Below, piece after piece: positions 32,185 through 43,340 of a stretch of DNA of 64,000 bases. Origin of the DNA: Haberlea rhodopensis (taxonomy: Eukaryota; Streptophyta; Magnoliopsida; Lamiales; Gesneriaceae); NCBI GenBank assembly GCA_907163345.1, contig CAJQUN010000014.1, forward strand, positions 6,014,001-6,078,000, given 5' to 3'. The notes below the pieces were generated by a model that made no database searches, had not been told where the DNA came from, and worked only from the letters and a program-made list of their open reading frames with translations. Position numbers and translations under genes: made by a program. Numbering within the stretch: the stretch's first letter is position 1; each line of letters begins with the position of its first letter.

Positions 32185-34600
32185 AATTTCGTCCTCGAAA
32201 TTAGCACTGGTGTATCACGTAACACCCAGGCTACACAACAACATGAAGCCATAACCTCGATTCCTGACCATATCAGAATCGTATTAATAAACGCGAGGAT
32301 ACTTACCTCTCATCTAACTCTGAAACAGAGCGACATACCAAAACCAACATAACACCCAAGAGGTAAAACGTACCTCGATGCGGGTCATCCCAGAAGTCAG
32401 CCTCTCATGACTGCAAATCAACCAATACTTACGACTGTAGATCGGACAGTCCTCCTTCGATCTAATATAACAGTACGAACACGTCCTGAATGACACCTCA
32501 ACCGTAAGAACGTTGACCTCGTGTCAAACTCTGGAGTGGAGTAGACTTCCAAATCCATCATCACGTCAAAGAGCGTCAGTACAACTCAACGCTAATAATC
32601 CAAAAGCAGTTAGTCAACTGAAACTGTAAGGATTCGAATCGCTCCTGATTCTATCGTAGATATCATCCAATGACATCTTTACCAAGACTCACGATGTCTA
32701 ACATACATCGTTACGAGGGAAACACTAGTACAACCACGGTGTACACATACCAAACCTGGTTTCCACTTTCAAACTTCCTCCATCGAAGGAGTAGTCGCCT
32801 CATTGCAACTTAATTTGGGCAACTCACGGCCACAAATTCAAACAAAAGACATCTCACAAGATGTCCACCTCCGGATGTTCCAAGAATCACGTCCTGATCA
32901 TAAATAACAACCGAGACTCCGCAGAGTTTAAAATTCTTAAGGGGCATGCAATAAACCCATTGCATCCTCAACGCTTGTGTCGTCAGCGACACTCAACCAA
33001 TCCGAAATCCTGCCATCCCTTGAAAATCCTCGGATTTAACAATCCAAACTTGGGAAGGCTGTCGCATAACTCGAAGGAAAACACCAATAAGGGAAATACC
33101 TTAACCCTCACAAGAAAATCCCTCTTCAAGGGAGTCAACTAACTTCACGATTATCCCTCATAATCATCGTGCCATGGAGATTCCCAATCTCAAGGTGTTC
33201 CATATCTCACATCAGAGATTTAACTATCCTAAAATAGCATAACTCTATGCTTAACAGAGAGGAAATCAATAACTGGCATCCGTATACTCACCGGTATACC
33301 TGCCTAAGCACTGATATCGCATGCATACTCAATGCACTCGGCTCGGGTATCTACCACATATCCCTAAGCCCCAAACACAACCGTCAATTCTGAGTCATTC
33401 CTTACTCAGTGGAGGATGATAATCGACGATTAACAATACACGGTGTGATTCCCAAAATCAACACCACTTGCACCAACTTACCGGATCTTTCAAAGATTCC
33501 CAAATAGGTGTAATACTACCTCCTTCCTCGCAAGGGAAGCGCCATTGAACTCGAGATCCACAAGTCTCGAACCATCGTTCGGAAAAACTGGATATAATAA
33601 CACCCATTGTATCCCTAATACACGGGTTCCCTTAGATTGAGTCAATAACGACCTGATGACTCTCTTGTTGGTACTCCAACATCCTGAGCTGTCCCAGACA
33701 AGTCTCCAAGATTAAACATAAACGTATACACGTTTCAGTGAGGCATGAACAACCTTAACCTCAATGACATGGTGACTACTAGAGTCCACCACAATCCACA
33801 TCGTATCACCTTACGATTTGTCAAACTTGGTTCCAACGAGCAGTATAACGTCTCTAGCAAGCCCATCATGGTGCTGCACACACGCGGCAGACAAACTAAT
33901 CGCTGTCTCACTAGGTTCACCTCAAACCTACCAATCAGATGGACGTTTCCACACGGCATACCATACCATGGGAAGAACAATCAATAGAGTAGTGGGTCTT
34001 TACCCAACATTCCTCCAATGCTGATATACCCTGGACACTTCAATGTCCCCATGTACTTAACATAACCTGATCCTACTCCCTTAGGACCCATCTTACATCC
34101 TCATGGGTGGTGTGACCATGTCTACCACATGTCACATCGACAGAAAGCGAGTAATTTCCTCCATGATTACTCCTGTCGTCAAATCACATGGCCAAAAGCC
34201 ATTCCAACGAGCATACCTCAAGGGTATCACCACTCGTAAAATGATTACCCCCAAACATAAGCTGCGGTACAATCACATGTACAGCGCATCCATCCATTCC
34301 TCGAGCAACCCGCTCGGTATAAGGGTCACGTCAATCGGTGCCGCACACACCACCTTGTGCTCGGTACTGGCACCCAAGGCATACCACTGAATACGTATAC
34401 TCAACGCATCGATCATCGTAACGATGATGCATGTCTAATAAGACATCTCCTACACCATCGTCATCGTCATCCTGTGACGACACATGCCAACTCATGGCAT
34501 CTAAAACATTGTCAACTAGTGACGATACATGTACATCAGCGTATGTCAATCCACTATCATGCTAGTAAAATAGGCATAATAAAACATGTATATCAATGCA
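32185..34600 (-). other. LARD-3 internal non-coding domain
   Basis: No gag or pol similarity. Segments align with the LARD-4 interior (55024-57480), for example CATCTCACAAGATGTCC versus CATCTCCAAAGATGTCT and TGCATACTCAATGCACTCGG in both. Many aligned segments are short perfect hairpins: GACATCT/AGATGTC at 32848-32865, GAGATT/AATCTC at 33177-33191, GTTGG/CCAAC at 33667-33680, GTAA/TTAC at 34151-34170. The domain appears conserved as structure rather than as protein. Confidence 0.65.
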
Positions 34601-35230
34601 TGCCAGCTAAAATAAAGCTAATAAAATAGCAATATCTCATACCTCATCGCTAGCAATATAGCGCCATACCTGTCTCCGTCGCTCAATAATAGTGCGTAAT
34701 CAGCACCCATCGCTCGAAGGCGGCAAAATCCTGTGCTGAGTACATAGCGGCAAAATCCCTCGCTATAGAATCGACGGCATGACACCTCGTCATATAATAA
34801 GTGGCATGAAACCTCGCTATACACCTGAGTATGAATCATCGTCCACATAGTAGCAGAAAGAGGCATCGCTATCAATACACCTGGCGGAATGAACCATCGC
34901 CAATCAATATAGCGGAATGAACCGTCGCTATAAATACACCTGGCGGAATGAACCATCGCCAATAGATATAGCGGAATGAACCATCGCTATAAATACACCT
35001 GGCGGAATGAACCATCGCTATAAATACACCTCGAATTGAGTCACTTATCAGTTGTGTATTTCAATGCTTCTCACTACTCCATATAAGCGGAATCCTTCCT
35101 CGCTTCATATGGACCTTAGTGCAAGCATTGAAATCCTCACTAGGATAACCTGGACTCGTGAAATATCAGTGCATTTCAATGCTTCTCACTACTCCATATA
35201 AGCGGAATCCTTCCTCGCTTCATATGGACC
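34601..35230 (-). repeat. LARD-3 GCG-stem hairpin array
   Basis: A 59-bp unit repeats at 34882, 34941 and 35000 and contains two hairpins: TGGCG/CGCCA and TAGCG/CGCTA around a shared 11-base loop (GAATGAACCAT). Two larger hairpins follow at about 35078-35112 and 35192-35225, with stems CCATATAAGCG and CGCTTCATATGG. Similar but degenerate units extend left to about 34640. Confidence 0.85.
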
Positions 35231-35608
35231 TTAGTGTAAGCATTGAAATCCTCACTTTATATTTCACAATATACATATGCAAAACGATGCGTATCAACAT
35301 GTATCATATCATAATGCACTATCTTATGCATACCTTGATTTACCTTGTGTTAAATGACTAACCACATAATACATGTTGCCCTTGGGATGCCCGTGCATAT
35401 GTATAATCATCATTCCTTTTCGTATTCCTTATTTCCTGTAACCTGCAACCATCAGGGTTAACAACAATAGCCATATACGCTATGCATCAACATTCAATAC
35501 ATAATAAAAACGCATTATAAGAATGTATGGTTTCATAAATAAATATCATGACATCCTTCCTCTTCAAATCCATATTTCATTTTGAGCCCTTATCATTAGT
35601 ACATTTTA

Positions 35609-35800
35609 ATGCTTCTTGCTACTCCATGTAAGCGGGACTCTTCATCGCTTCCAATGGACTTTAGCGTTGCTACTCCATGTAAGCGGGACTCTTCATCGCT
35701 TCCAATGGACTTTAGCGTTGCTACTCCATATAAGCGGGATTCTTCATCGCTTCATATGGACTTTAGCGTTGCTACTCCATGCAATGGACTTTAGCGTTGC
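35609..35800 (-). repeat. LARD-3 51-bp tandem hairpin repeat
   Basis: Units start TTGCTACTCC at 35616, 35667, 35718 and 35769 (the last one deleted internally). Each holds CCATGTAAGCG ... CGCTTCCAATGG or CCATATAAGCG ... CGCTTCATATGG, a stem of 9-11 bp around GGACTCTTCAT or GGATTCTTCAT. It is related to the hairpins at 35078 and 35192. Confidence 0.9.
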
Positions 35801-35802
35801 TA

Positions 35803-36030
35803 CTTACCATGTGGGGCACCTTACCCCGTGGCACCTTACCACAATGATATCGCATGGCTACTTACCATGTGGGGCATCTTACCCCGTGGCATCTTACCAC
35901 AATAACATCGCATGGCCTCTTACCATGTGGGGCATCTTACCCCGTGGCATCTTACCACAATAACATCGCATGGCCTCTTACCATGTGGGGCATCTTACCC
36001 CGTGGCATCTTACCACAATAACATCGCATG
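35803..36030 (-). repeat. LARD-3 58-bp triple-hairpin tandem repeat
   Basis: The unit start CATGG lies at 35853, 35911 and 35969 with a partial one at 36027 (exact 58-bp period). A unit is CATGG-CCTCTTA-CCATG, T, GGGG-CATCTTA-CCCC, GTGG-CATCTTA-CCAC and a 10-base linker AATAACATCG. These are three adjacent perfect stems of different sequence that enclose nearly the same 7-base loop. Confidence 0.95.
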
Positions 36031-36245
36031 AACATCATCATATAAACATCGTATACACATCATCATATAAACGTCATATAAACATCATCATTTCATCGTA
36101 TAAACATCATCATTTCATCGTGTAAACATCATCATTATAAATTTATTTATAATAACATCATCGTAAACATCTTGTCATCTTTATTCATCATAGACATCAT
36201 CATCATAAACATCGTACAAGCCTCATCGTATAAACATCTTATAAC
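36031..36245 (-). repeat. LARD-3 ATCATC-rich simple repeat
   Basis: Irregular repeats of AACATCATCATATAAACATCG-like units (about 11-25 bp) between the triple-hairpin array and a GTACGT-containing segment at 36312-36333. Low complexity, with no stems as regular as in the neighbouring arrays. Confidence 0.7.
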
Positions 36246-36703
36246 ATCATCGTGAATACTCATGCAATAAAAGCACAGTTGTAGTATAAGGATGTGTGTT
36301 ACCGTCCGATGCCCGTACGTCTCTTACGTACATTCCTTGCTTGAACATTACATGAACAAACGCATTAGTATATTCAATAATAATTGAGACCATACCGAAG
36401 TATTCCACTGTCGGTTGTCTACTCAGTCTGTCCTCAGACAATACGTCATATCTTTCTTTTCCCTGATTTTCTTCCAAAATCAGATTCCTTGGCACGTAGC
36501 ATATAGAGTGTTAGACATCGCTATTAATGCCATCCTATCGTGTTCCACACGATTCCTGCAACCACAATGGTTAGCAATACCACTTTTCATATCATAAAAG
36601 CACATAAACAATTAGTCATGTCGTATAACATTAATGCCATCATGCATAAATATGTGTTATCAATAACTTCCTAGGCCCTTAACAGCCCCAATGAGCAACC
36701 ACT

Positions 36704-36715
36704 GCTCTGATACCA
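36704..36715 (-). promoter_or_regulatory. LARD-3 primer binding site (tRNA-Met)
   Basis: The minus strand reads TGGTATCAGAGC, extended to TTAGTGGTATCAGAGCAGTG. The same extended sequence occurs in Gypsy-2 at 45315-45334, so both use the same primer and share flanking bases. Confidence 0.92.
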
Positions 36716-36719
36716 CTAA

Positions 36720-39104
36720 TGTAAGGACCCCAAGCCCTTAAACCTTGATTAGTGTATTAACCACTATGTGTGGTACATGCTTTCTATAAAATGTCAATCG
36801 GGAAGCTCTGATGATACTTAATCATTGCCTGTCAATGAAAGACTCATATGTTTGCCCTTTACCAACCCCTTGGTGCCACTTTTCACATTGTAAACTTTTA
36901 TAAAAATTTGGGCAGAGTCTCCCCATAAATAGAGCTATCCCAAAAAAAAAGAGTACAACACATAACAAAATTCCCGGCCAGGGAAAGCATAATACTCAAC
37001 AGAAAGCAGCAATACAAGTAAATTCCCAGCCAGGGAAGACACCACACATAATACACCAATGACTCTCATATCATTCTAGCAATTCAACCTCTAATTGCAT
37101 GCAACCTTAAATGAAAGAGAGATAGGCTCATGCCTTTATATACAATCCATATACAAGTATAATCGTGCTCACATGCGAGCATCATGAATATGTATAAATC
37201 CTCAGGTGTATACATAGGTACTCTATACGATACCGTGCTCCATCAAGCCCTGGTACCACGATCCTGGGAGTACCTCAAATCAACAGCTCGAGCTCAGCTC
37301 CATAGCCATCGCTGTACCTGTCCACCTGTCCCAACAGAGACAGCCCCCAACGGGGTGAGCATACCAATACACAAAATCCCATAATCATAATAATGAAATT
37401 CATAATTCACAACAAAGGTAAATGCTAATGAATTTAAATGATACTCCCTGGATGGCAACCTCATCCGGGATTCCGTGTACTGTCCATGTTCTCACAATCA
37501 TCAAACTCATCAAACCTCATAAATCAGTAAACCAACACATTGATTTACACATCGCATGCCTGATTCTCAAATATCAATAATGAATGATTCCAAGTTCATA
37601 TACATGCAAATATAGATATATCAATATCTAATATTGATTTCATAATCTCGCTTTCCATTATACCTAGACATCTCAAATGTCTCATAATGAATACATGATT
37701 CTACGAACCTAGACATCTCAATGTCTCACGAAGAATACATGATTCTACAAACCTAGACATCTCAAATGTCTCATAATATAGTCATATAAACCCAGTATCC
37801 CTTATATCATGTAAGAGTCATCCTACTCTAGTGTCACGCACGCTACAAGCTGCGATATCAAGATTTGGGTCATTCCTTGGCCATATCAACATATATGTAT
37901 AACCATACGCAAAACATTCAATGCAATCAAAAACACCTTATGCATTTCACATATATATAGTAATGCTCGTACGTCGCACGTACCTTAAATCTCCGAAGTC
38001 CGAGCCAAACCTTGCTCGAGTTCCATGCCCCGAGGAATGATGTGCTAACACGATAAATAATTCACAATTATTTACGAACATGTAACCTATGCTCAAGCAC
38101 ACCCATATCCCTCAAAATATTGTCAACACACGACAATTATCCTCTTAAAAGACCCGGGGCAGGGTACATGCAGGGAATGAAATAAATGAGACAATATCGA
38201 AATTTGTTCAAGAATGCCCTACAAAATCGAACCCTAATCTCACAATTTCGAACCCAATTAAATACCATAATTCATCTAAAATGTCAATTAAGCTATCCAA
38301 GCAAGAATCAACATCCCTTGACAAAAACCCCCAATTTTCGAACTTAACACCCATAAATTCGAACCCAAACAAGCCCTTAAATTCGAACCCTTAAAATCCT
38401 TCAAATTCGAACACAATAAAGGCATGGAAATACACGAAAAAGACGAACAAGGGGTTAGGGAGGTTACCCAACGAAAATCGGAAGCAAAATCGTTCGAAAT
38501 CGATGAACCCTAACTTTTGGGGATCGACGCCTTTCTGCAAAATCCGAACGAGAAACGCGACGAAACCTTCAATTGACGGAGGGGAAAGGAGCGCCTGGAC
38601 GAGACGAAGCCGGTGATAGGTCGCACGCCCCGAACGGCGGCCGGACGGCGGCGGGCGAGGCGTTTTTACGCGCGGAGGCAGGGGAGGATCGGGAATGGCG
38701 CGGCCGCGGGAGAGAGAGAAAGATGAGGGCTGAAATGAAAATTTTCTTAAAATCTCGGGTTCAACTTGTATTTATAGCAAAATACCCCGAAAAACTAATA
38801 GCCCCACAAATACATCATGATTCCTTAAAAATCATCTGTTTTCAAAAACTCTCTCTCTAACTCCAAAATCCCCTACCGGTGCTCACACAGCACCCGAGAT
38901 TCCGAGACACATCAAAAACCCAACTCTTAGGTTTTACACCGTAATGTGAATACAATCTCAACCTCTGGATCCAACGATCCCAACTGCCCAAATAAACGAG
39001 CCCAGAAGGCCCAACACCTCGATTAAATTCCAAATCGCCACGTAAAACCACTTTAGGGATTATTAACACTACCGGATTAACACATATAATCCCTGGTCAT
39101 CACA
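36720..39104 (-). repeat. LARD-3 5' LTR (right)
   Basis: Same length as the left LTR and nearly identical. Differences noticed: CATGCTTTC versus CATGCCTTC at the start, one base in TGTCCATG, one in TTCGAACCC, one in CACATATAAT. This makes it the youngest insertion in the window. Confidence 0.93.
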
Positions 39105-39109
39105 ATACA

Positions 39110-40062
39110 ATTAGCAAGGTTCTTTGCTAAGTCTTTTACATCATTGAAGCACTCATTAGCATGTATCCATTTACTCTAATCACAAGATAATACTTATTTT
39201 AAGATATAAACATCTTTAACCATAGCTCAATGCCCACCAAACACTACAATGCTACAAGGCATACAAGTAGTTTTCACCACACAACTAGCAAGACTTTTGA
39301 CCAACAATTGAACTACATTTAAGCATATTATCAAACACCTTAAAAGCATGATTTTAAGCTCAAAACCATCCTCAATTTTTTTGGCCATTAAACCCCCAAC
39401 AAGTCAGCCAATTTTTCAGCAAGATATTGGGCCATTTTTAACATAGAAATCATGTCATAGACACACCACAAACTCAAATACACAGCAGCAAGTTTATGAT
39501 TCTAAATCAATCTAAATTCCAACAAAAACATCAAGAATTTCGAACTCAACCCTAGCAGATTTTTCAAGCCATTAACATCCAAAACCAAGCCCCCAAAACA
39601 GCAAGAAAATCGACCCACAACAAGCAAGGATTCGACCCCAGCACAACCACAAATTTCAAACATTTACATCTCAATTTTCGAACACAAAAACCCACAAAAT
39701 TCAACCAAAATTCGAAATACAAAAGAGGTAAAAGGTGTAGGATGTTAAGAAACTTCATACCCAACAATTTCATGGCAATAAAAATCGAATTCCATTGGCA
39801 AAAATCGAACCCTACGTTCAGGGAGAAGGGGCGACGGGTTTTGGGGTTTTGGGGGGAGAGAACCGATGTGTAGTGTGTGTAGAGGGTGTGGTGTGTGTAG
39901 GATTTAATCTTCCCTTTTAAAAACTAAACCCAATACTCTAACTTATTCATCCCTTTTCTTCCTTTCTTTATTAAAATCAAAGACAAGCTAACACCACCCT
40001 CTTTCTTGCAAAATTTTACTCTCTTCAATCTCGTAAGTACCGGCCTCACACATCTCCGCCAT
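39110..40062 (-). repeat. solo LTR of a third LARD-related family, right part
   Basis: Continues the LTR interrupted at 29782. It contains TTCGAA and ATCGAA motifs (39530-39800) like those in the LARD-3 LTR, a GGTTTTGGGGTTTTGGGGGG stretch near 39836, and ends near CCGGCCTCACA (40040-40050) or slightly later. GATAT occurs before the left part (27940-27944) and at 40063-40067, a tentative target duplication supporting a solo LTR of about 2.8 kb. Confidence 0.55.
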
Positions 40063-41639
40063 GATATATATTCTCATGCAAACAAAATATTTATACTAAC
40101 ATGGCCGACATGCAAACAAAAGATTGTACTGACATGGACGACTTTTATGAATCTTAGGCTATGTTTGACTCAAGGATAAGAGATAGATTTATCCCACAAC
40201 CTTCTTCAACCAGTGTTTGATTCATGTATATTTTATCATGAAGGCCGGTGGGCTCTTATAATGTCTGCACTGTAGATATTATTTATACATAATTTGAATG
40301 AAAAATTATCACCACTACATAGTGTGATAAGGAGTGATAGTGGTATTTTATTACCAACATATCCCAACAATCAAATGGCAAAACAATGACATTATTTACC
40401 TTCCTTAATGATTAATATAAATAGTCATTAAAATAAAAATAATAATTAATAACAATGTAATAACAAAAAATAATAACGATAATTTATAAATTAAAATAAA
40501 ATAATTTAAAATATTTATGATAAAATAATAATTATATATAAACAAATTCATAGTAAGTAACAGAAATAAATTTATATTAAATAATAAAAATCTGAATAAT
40601 TAATTAATAATTAATAATATGAAATGTATTAATAATAAAATAATATTAATTAATAATAATAATTAAATAATAATATTTACATAACTTAATTACTAATAAT
40701 TAGAATAAACACATAAATAATGATTGTATTAATTATAATACAATTATCATTATTCTTATTCTTATTATTTTATTAATATTTTATTTCTTACTATTGTTTA
40801 TTATTATTATTATTATTAATATCGGCATTTATTATTGATATGTTAACTATTGATTTAATACTATTCTTTTTTCTCGTTATTTAGTATTAATTTATCTATT
40901 ATTCTTCTTATTTTTTGTTTTACAATAAAATTATTTCATATTATTTATACGTTTTTATTTATTATTGTTATTTCATATTACGTTATTATTATAAATCTTT
41001 CCATCTTATTATTATTCTTACTTCTAATAATTTATTTCATATTATAAATTATTATTATTATTAAATAAATAATTTATAAATTTATTTTAATTTTCTAGAA
41101 TAATAGTTTTGAATTTAATTTAAAAATGTTAATACATATATATTTGTAATATTAATAAATTTATAAATAATTATTTATAGAATAAAAAAATTATTTTAAC
41201 AAAATAATATGGAATATTGTAACATATAAATTCACTCATTTAAGGGTATTTCAATCATTTTAGTAACACATATCATAATTATTATCCTTAAAGGTAGCAT
41301 CAACAAGACAATCACATTGTGAAGATGAGTAAATAATTATCATTAAATTAAATAACTTTAACATCGAATGATATAAATTCCATGATTTCCATGTCATAAA
41401 GTGCCTGGATTCTATGGGTATTAATATCATATTACACCACATCTTTATCAAGAAATCTACTAACCAAGTCTTAACCATACATTTATACAGTACGGACAGG
41501 TTGCTAACAAATGATGAAGCCTACTACAATACATTCGTATTACATACTTTATAATATTAACATTTTGGTTTAATTTCTTCAATCAAACATAATCACCCCG
41601 ATATACAACATGGGTATTTGAAGCTAGATCTATGTGTTT
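40063..41639. other. AT-rich low-complexity region, no gene
   Basis: From about 40380 to 41230 the sequence is nearly pure A/T with ATTATTAATAAT-type repeats, possibly a matrix-attachment-like or degenerate microsatellite region. Around 40150 a GGCTATGTTTGACTC sequence and, inverted, TCAATCAAACATAATCACC at about 41578 could be weak terminal inverted repeats of a small DNA transposon. Similarity is too low to call. Confidence 0.5.
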
Positions 41640-43107
41640 GTGTTAAATGGTAAAATAAAATAAAAAAAGTGTTTCAGAGATGCTCCAAACACAACTGACA
41701 GCGCCTCCATCAAACCGACATTAGGATCAGATATATATACAACATCTTCCCCGTTATCCAAAATAGTAGGCAAAGAAGATAAAACCAACACCAATTATCA
41801 TTGTTCTCAGAGTCAACTATAGCAAAAGCCAACGGGAACAAACCTACGAGATAAAACCAAAAGTAATAACTGGTGCATGATCTTGCTATTAATAACTGGT
41901 GCATGAAATTGCATTACAACTGGTGCATGAAAAAATATGTACAACTATATATTGCATTACTAGCACGAAAAAAGAACCATGAGTTATAGAACAGTTGGTG
42001 CATGGAATTATAAAACAACAGGTGTGTGAAATAAATACAACTAGTGCATGAAACAAATAACTGGTGCACACGTAAATAATAGCGGGTGCATAAAATAATA
42101 AAATAACGGGTGCATGAAACAAATAATTGGCGCACAAATAAATAATAACTGGTGCATAAAATAATAAAACAAGGGATGCATGAAACAAATAGCTGGTGCA
42201 CAAAATAAATGATAACTAGTGCATAAAATAAATACAACTGGTGCATGAAACAATTAATCGGTGCATGAAATTTTAAAAACAATTGGTGCATGAATAAATA
42301 CAACTGGCACATGAAACAAATAATTGGTGCACAAATAAATAATAACTGGTGCATAAAATAAATACTACATGGTGCATGAAAATGTTAAGTTAATATTTCG
42401 TGCACCATTAATTTACCTTCATTCCCATCCTTAGTCGTGCCAGACAGAAGGGTGCCCTTGAATCGGGATCTAAGAAACGTTCCATCAAGGAATAACATTT
42501 GGGGACAATATTTAAAACCGTCAATACTAGCACGAAACGAAACAAAAAAATGGGAAATTGGTTGTTGTCGTCAACTTCAAGCTCTACAAAACTTCCAATA
42601 TTTATCGTTCTCACCGCGTGAAAGTATGAATTCAATTATTGGAACGACTCATCTAATTTTGGAAACCATTAGATCTAGCTTTCTCCATGCCTTACTGTCA
42701 TTATATCCAAGCCATAATCTCTCTTCAATCACTCACATGCATCAATTGCAGATAAGGTTGGATTTGAAGACACTCGTTCCGCAATAATTTCAGATATCAA
42801 AATTGAACTCATCCTTTTCGATTTGTCCTTCATCACTCTCAGCCCACACGTATGCTTGTTTTGCAATTTTCTTGTATGGAAAGATCTATATATTCTTGAT
42901 ATACTAGCATTCACAAACCAACCACAGCGGTCATCATGCTTTCCAGCACACTCGACAATTACTCTATCCTTATTGTTTTTTACATAGATAAAATAAAACC
43001 CAAAATCAATCGAATATTTACTTAATTTAAAGCGAAACTCTTCTACGCCACCACTAAAATGTTGCCCAACCCTACTAATATTTGATGCCCAACCAGAACA
43101 AAACAAC
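41640..43107 (-). pseudogene. Mutator-like (MULE) transposase, middle part with intron
   Basis: The exon 43107-42417 contains the plant MuDR N-terminal domain (LSKYSIDFGFYFIYVKNNKD, RVIVECAGKHDDRCGWFVNA, THTCG-type NKHTCGLRV) and, after a TGA near 42722 and a frameshift near 42550, the transposase start (YCPQMLFLDGTFLRSRFKG, first D of DDE in LDGTF). An intron with a clean GTAAAT donor and TAG acceptor (42416-41844) follows. The exon from 41843 reads GLFPLAFAIVDSENNDNWCW, then, after a one-base loss, DPNVGLMEAL. The gene continues upstream at 52312-52670 and 61314-61500, interrupted by Gypsy-2 and LARD-4. Transposase would cut and rejoin Mutator DNA. This copy is dead. Confidence 0.88.
41844..42416 (-). 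repeat. minisatellite filling the MULE intron
   Basis: About 21 degenerate units of 20-26 bp, consensus CTGGTGCATGAAACAAATAA on the plus strand (minus: TGCACCAG), occupy nearly the whole 573-bp intron. Several units read GGTGCATAAAATAATAA. Because units avoid stops on the minus strand, long artefactual ORFs rich in Phe, His, Leu and Tyr run through it. Confidence 0.88.
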
Positions 43108-43332
43108 TGTGATATCCCCGAAATGATTATGTGATTTTTAAACATTAATTATGTTATGAATATTATGGTATTAATTCATTGGGTTGAATTAATTATATTG
43201 GGGAAATGCGTTCCAGGGTGCATGTGATATATGTTGGGGAATTGGGTTGTAGCATGATTATTTGGGGTGTGTGTTGGTCATTGTGGTATAGCATGTTTAA
43301 TTGGGAATTTGAAGTATTTTATTGTTTAAATA

Positions 43333-43340
43333 CTATAAAA
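43333..43340 (+). promoter_or_regulatory. putative TATA box, Gypsy-2 5' LTR
   Basis: CTATAAAA within TTTAAATACTATAAAATATC. Identical in the 3' LTR at 50331. If used, the palindrome and hairpin arrays 0.7-1.4 kb downstream would be transcribed. Confidence 0.45.

Larger units (their letters stand above)
29783..39104 (-). mobile_element. LARD-3: very young non-coding LTR retrotransposon
   Basis: Two 2385-bp LTRs (29783-32167, 36720-39104) start TGTAAGGACC and end CATCACA. I noticed only about four substitutions between them. Both flanks carry ATACA, a perfect 5-bp duplication (29778-29782, 39105-39109). The element is minus-oriented: primer site at 36704-36715, polypurine tract at 32168-32184. 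The 4.55-kb interior has no gag, protease, RT or integrase resemblance on either strand but is full of short hairpins and tandem arrays. It fits a large retrotransposon derivative moved by enzymes of another element. Confidence 0.92.

Noticed and set aside
40150..41600. Possible 1.4-kb DNA transposon with inverted ends GGCTATGTTTGACTC / TCAAACATAATCACC
   Set aside because: The ends match over only 10-12 bases with mismatches, and no target duplication was found.
41889..42354. Minus-strand ORFs rich in Phe, His, Leu and Tyr (up to 146 codons)
   Set aside because: They run through the minisatellite in the MULE intron, in three overlapping frames, and carry no domain.
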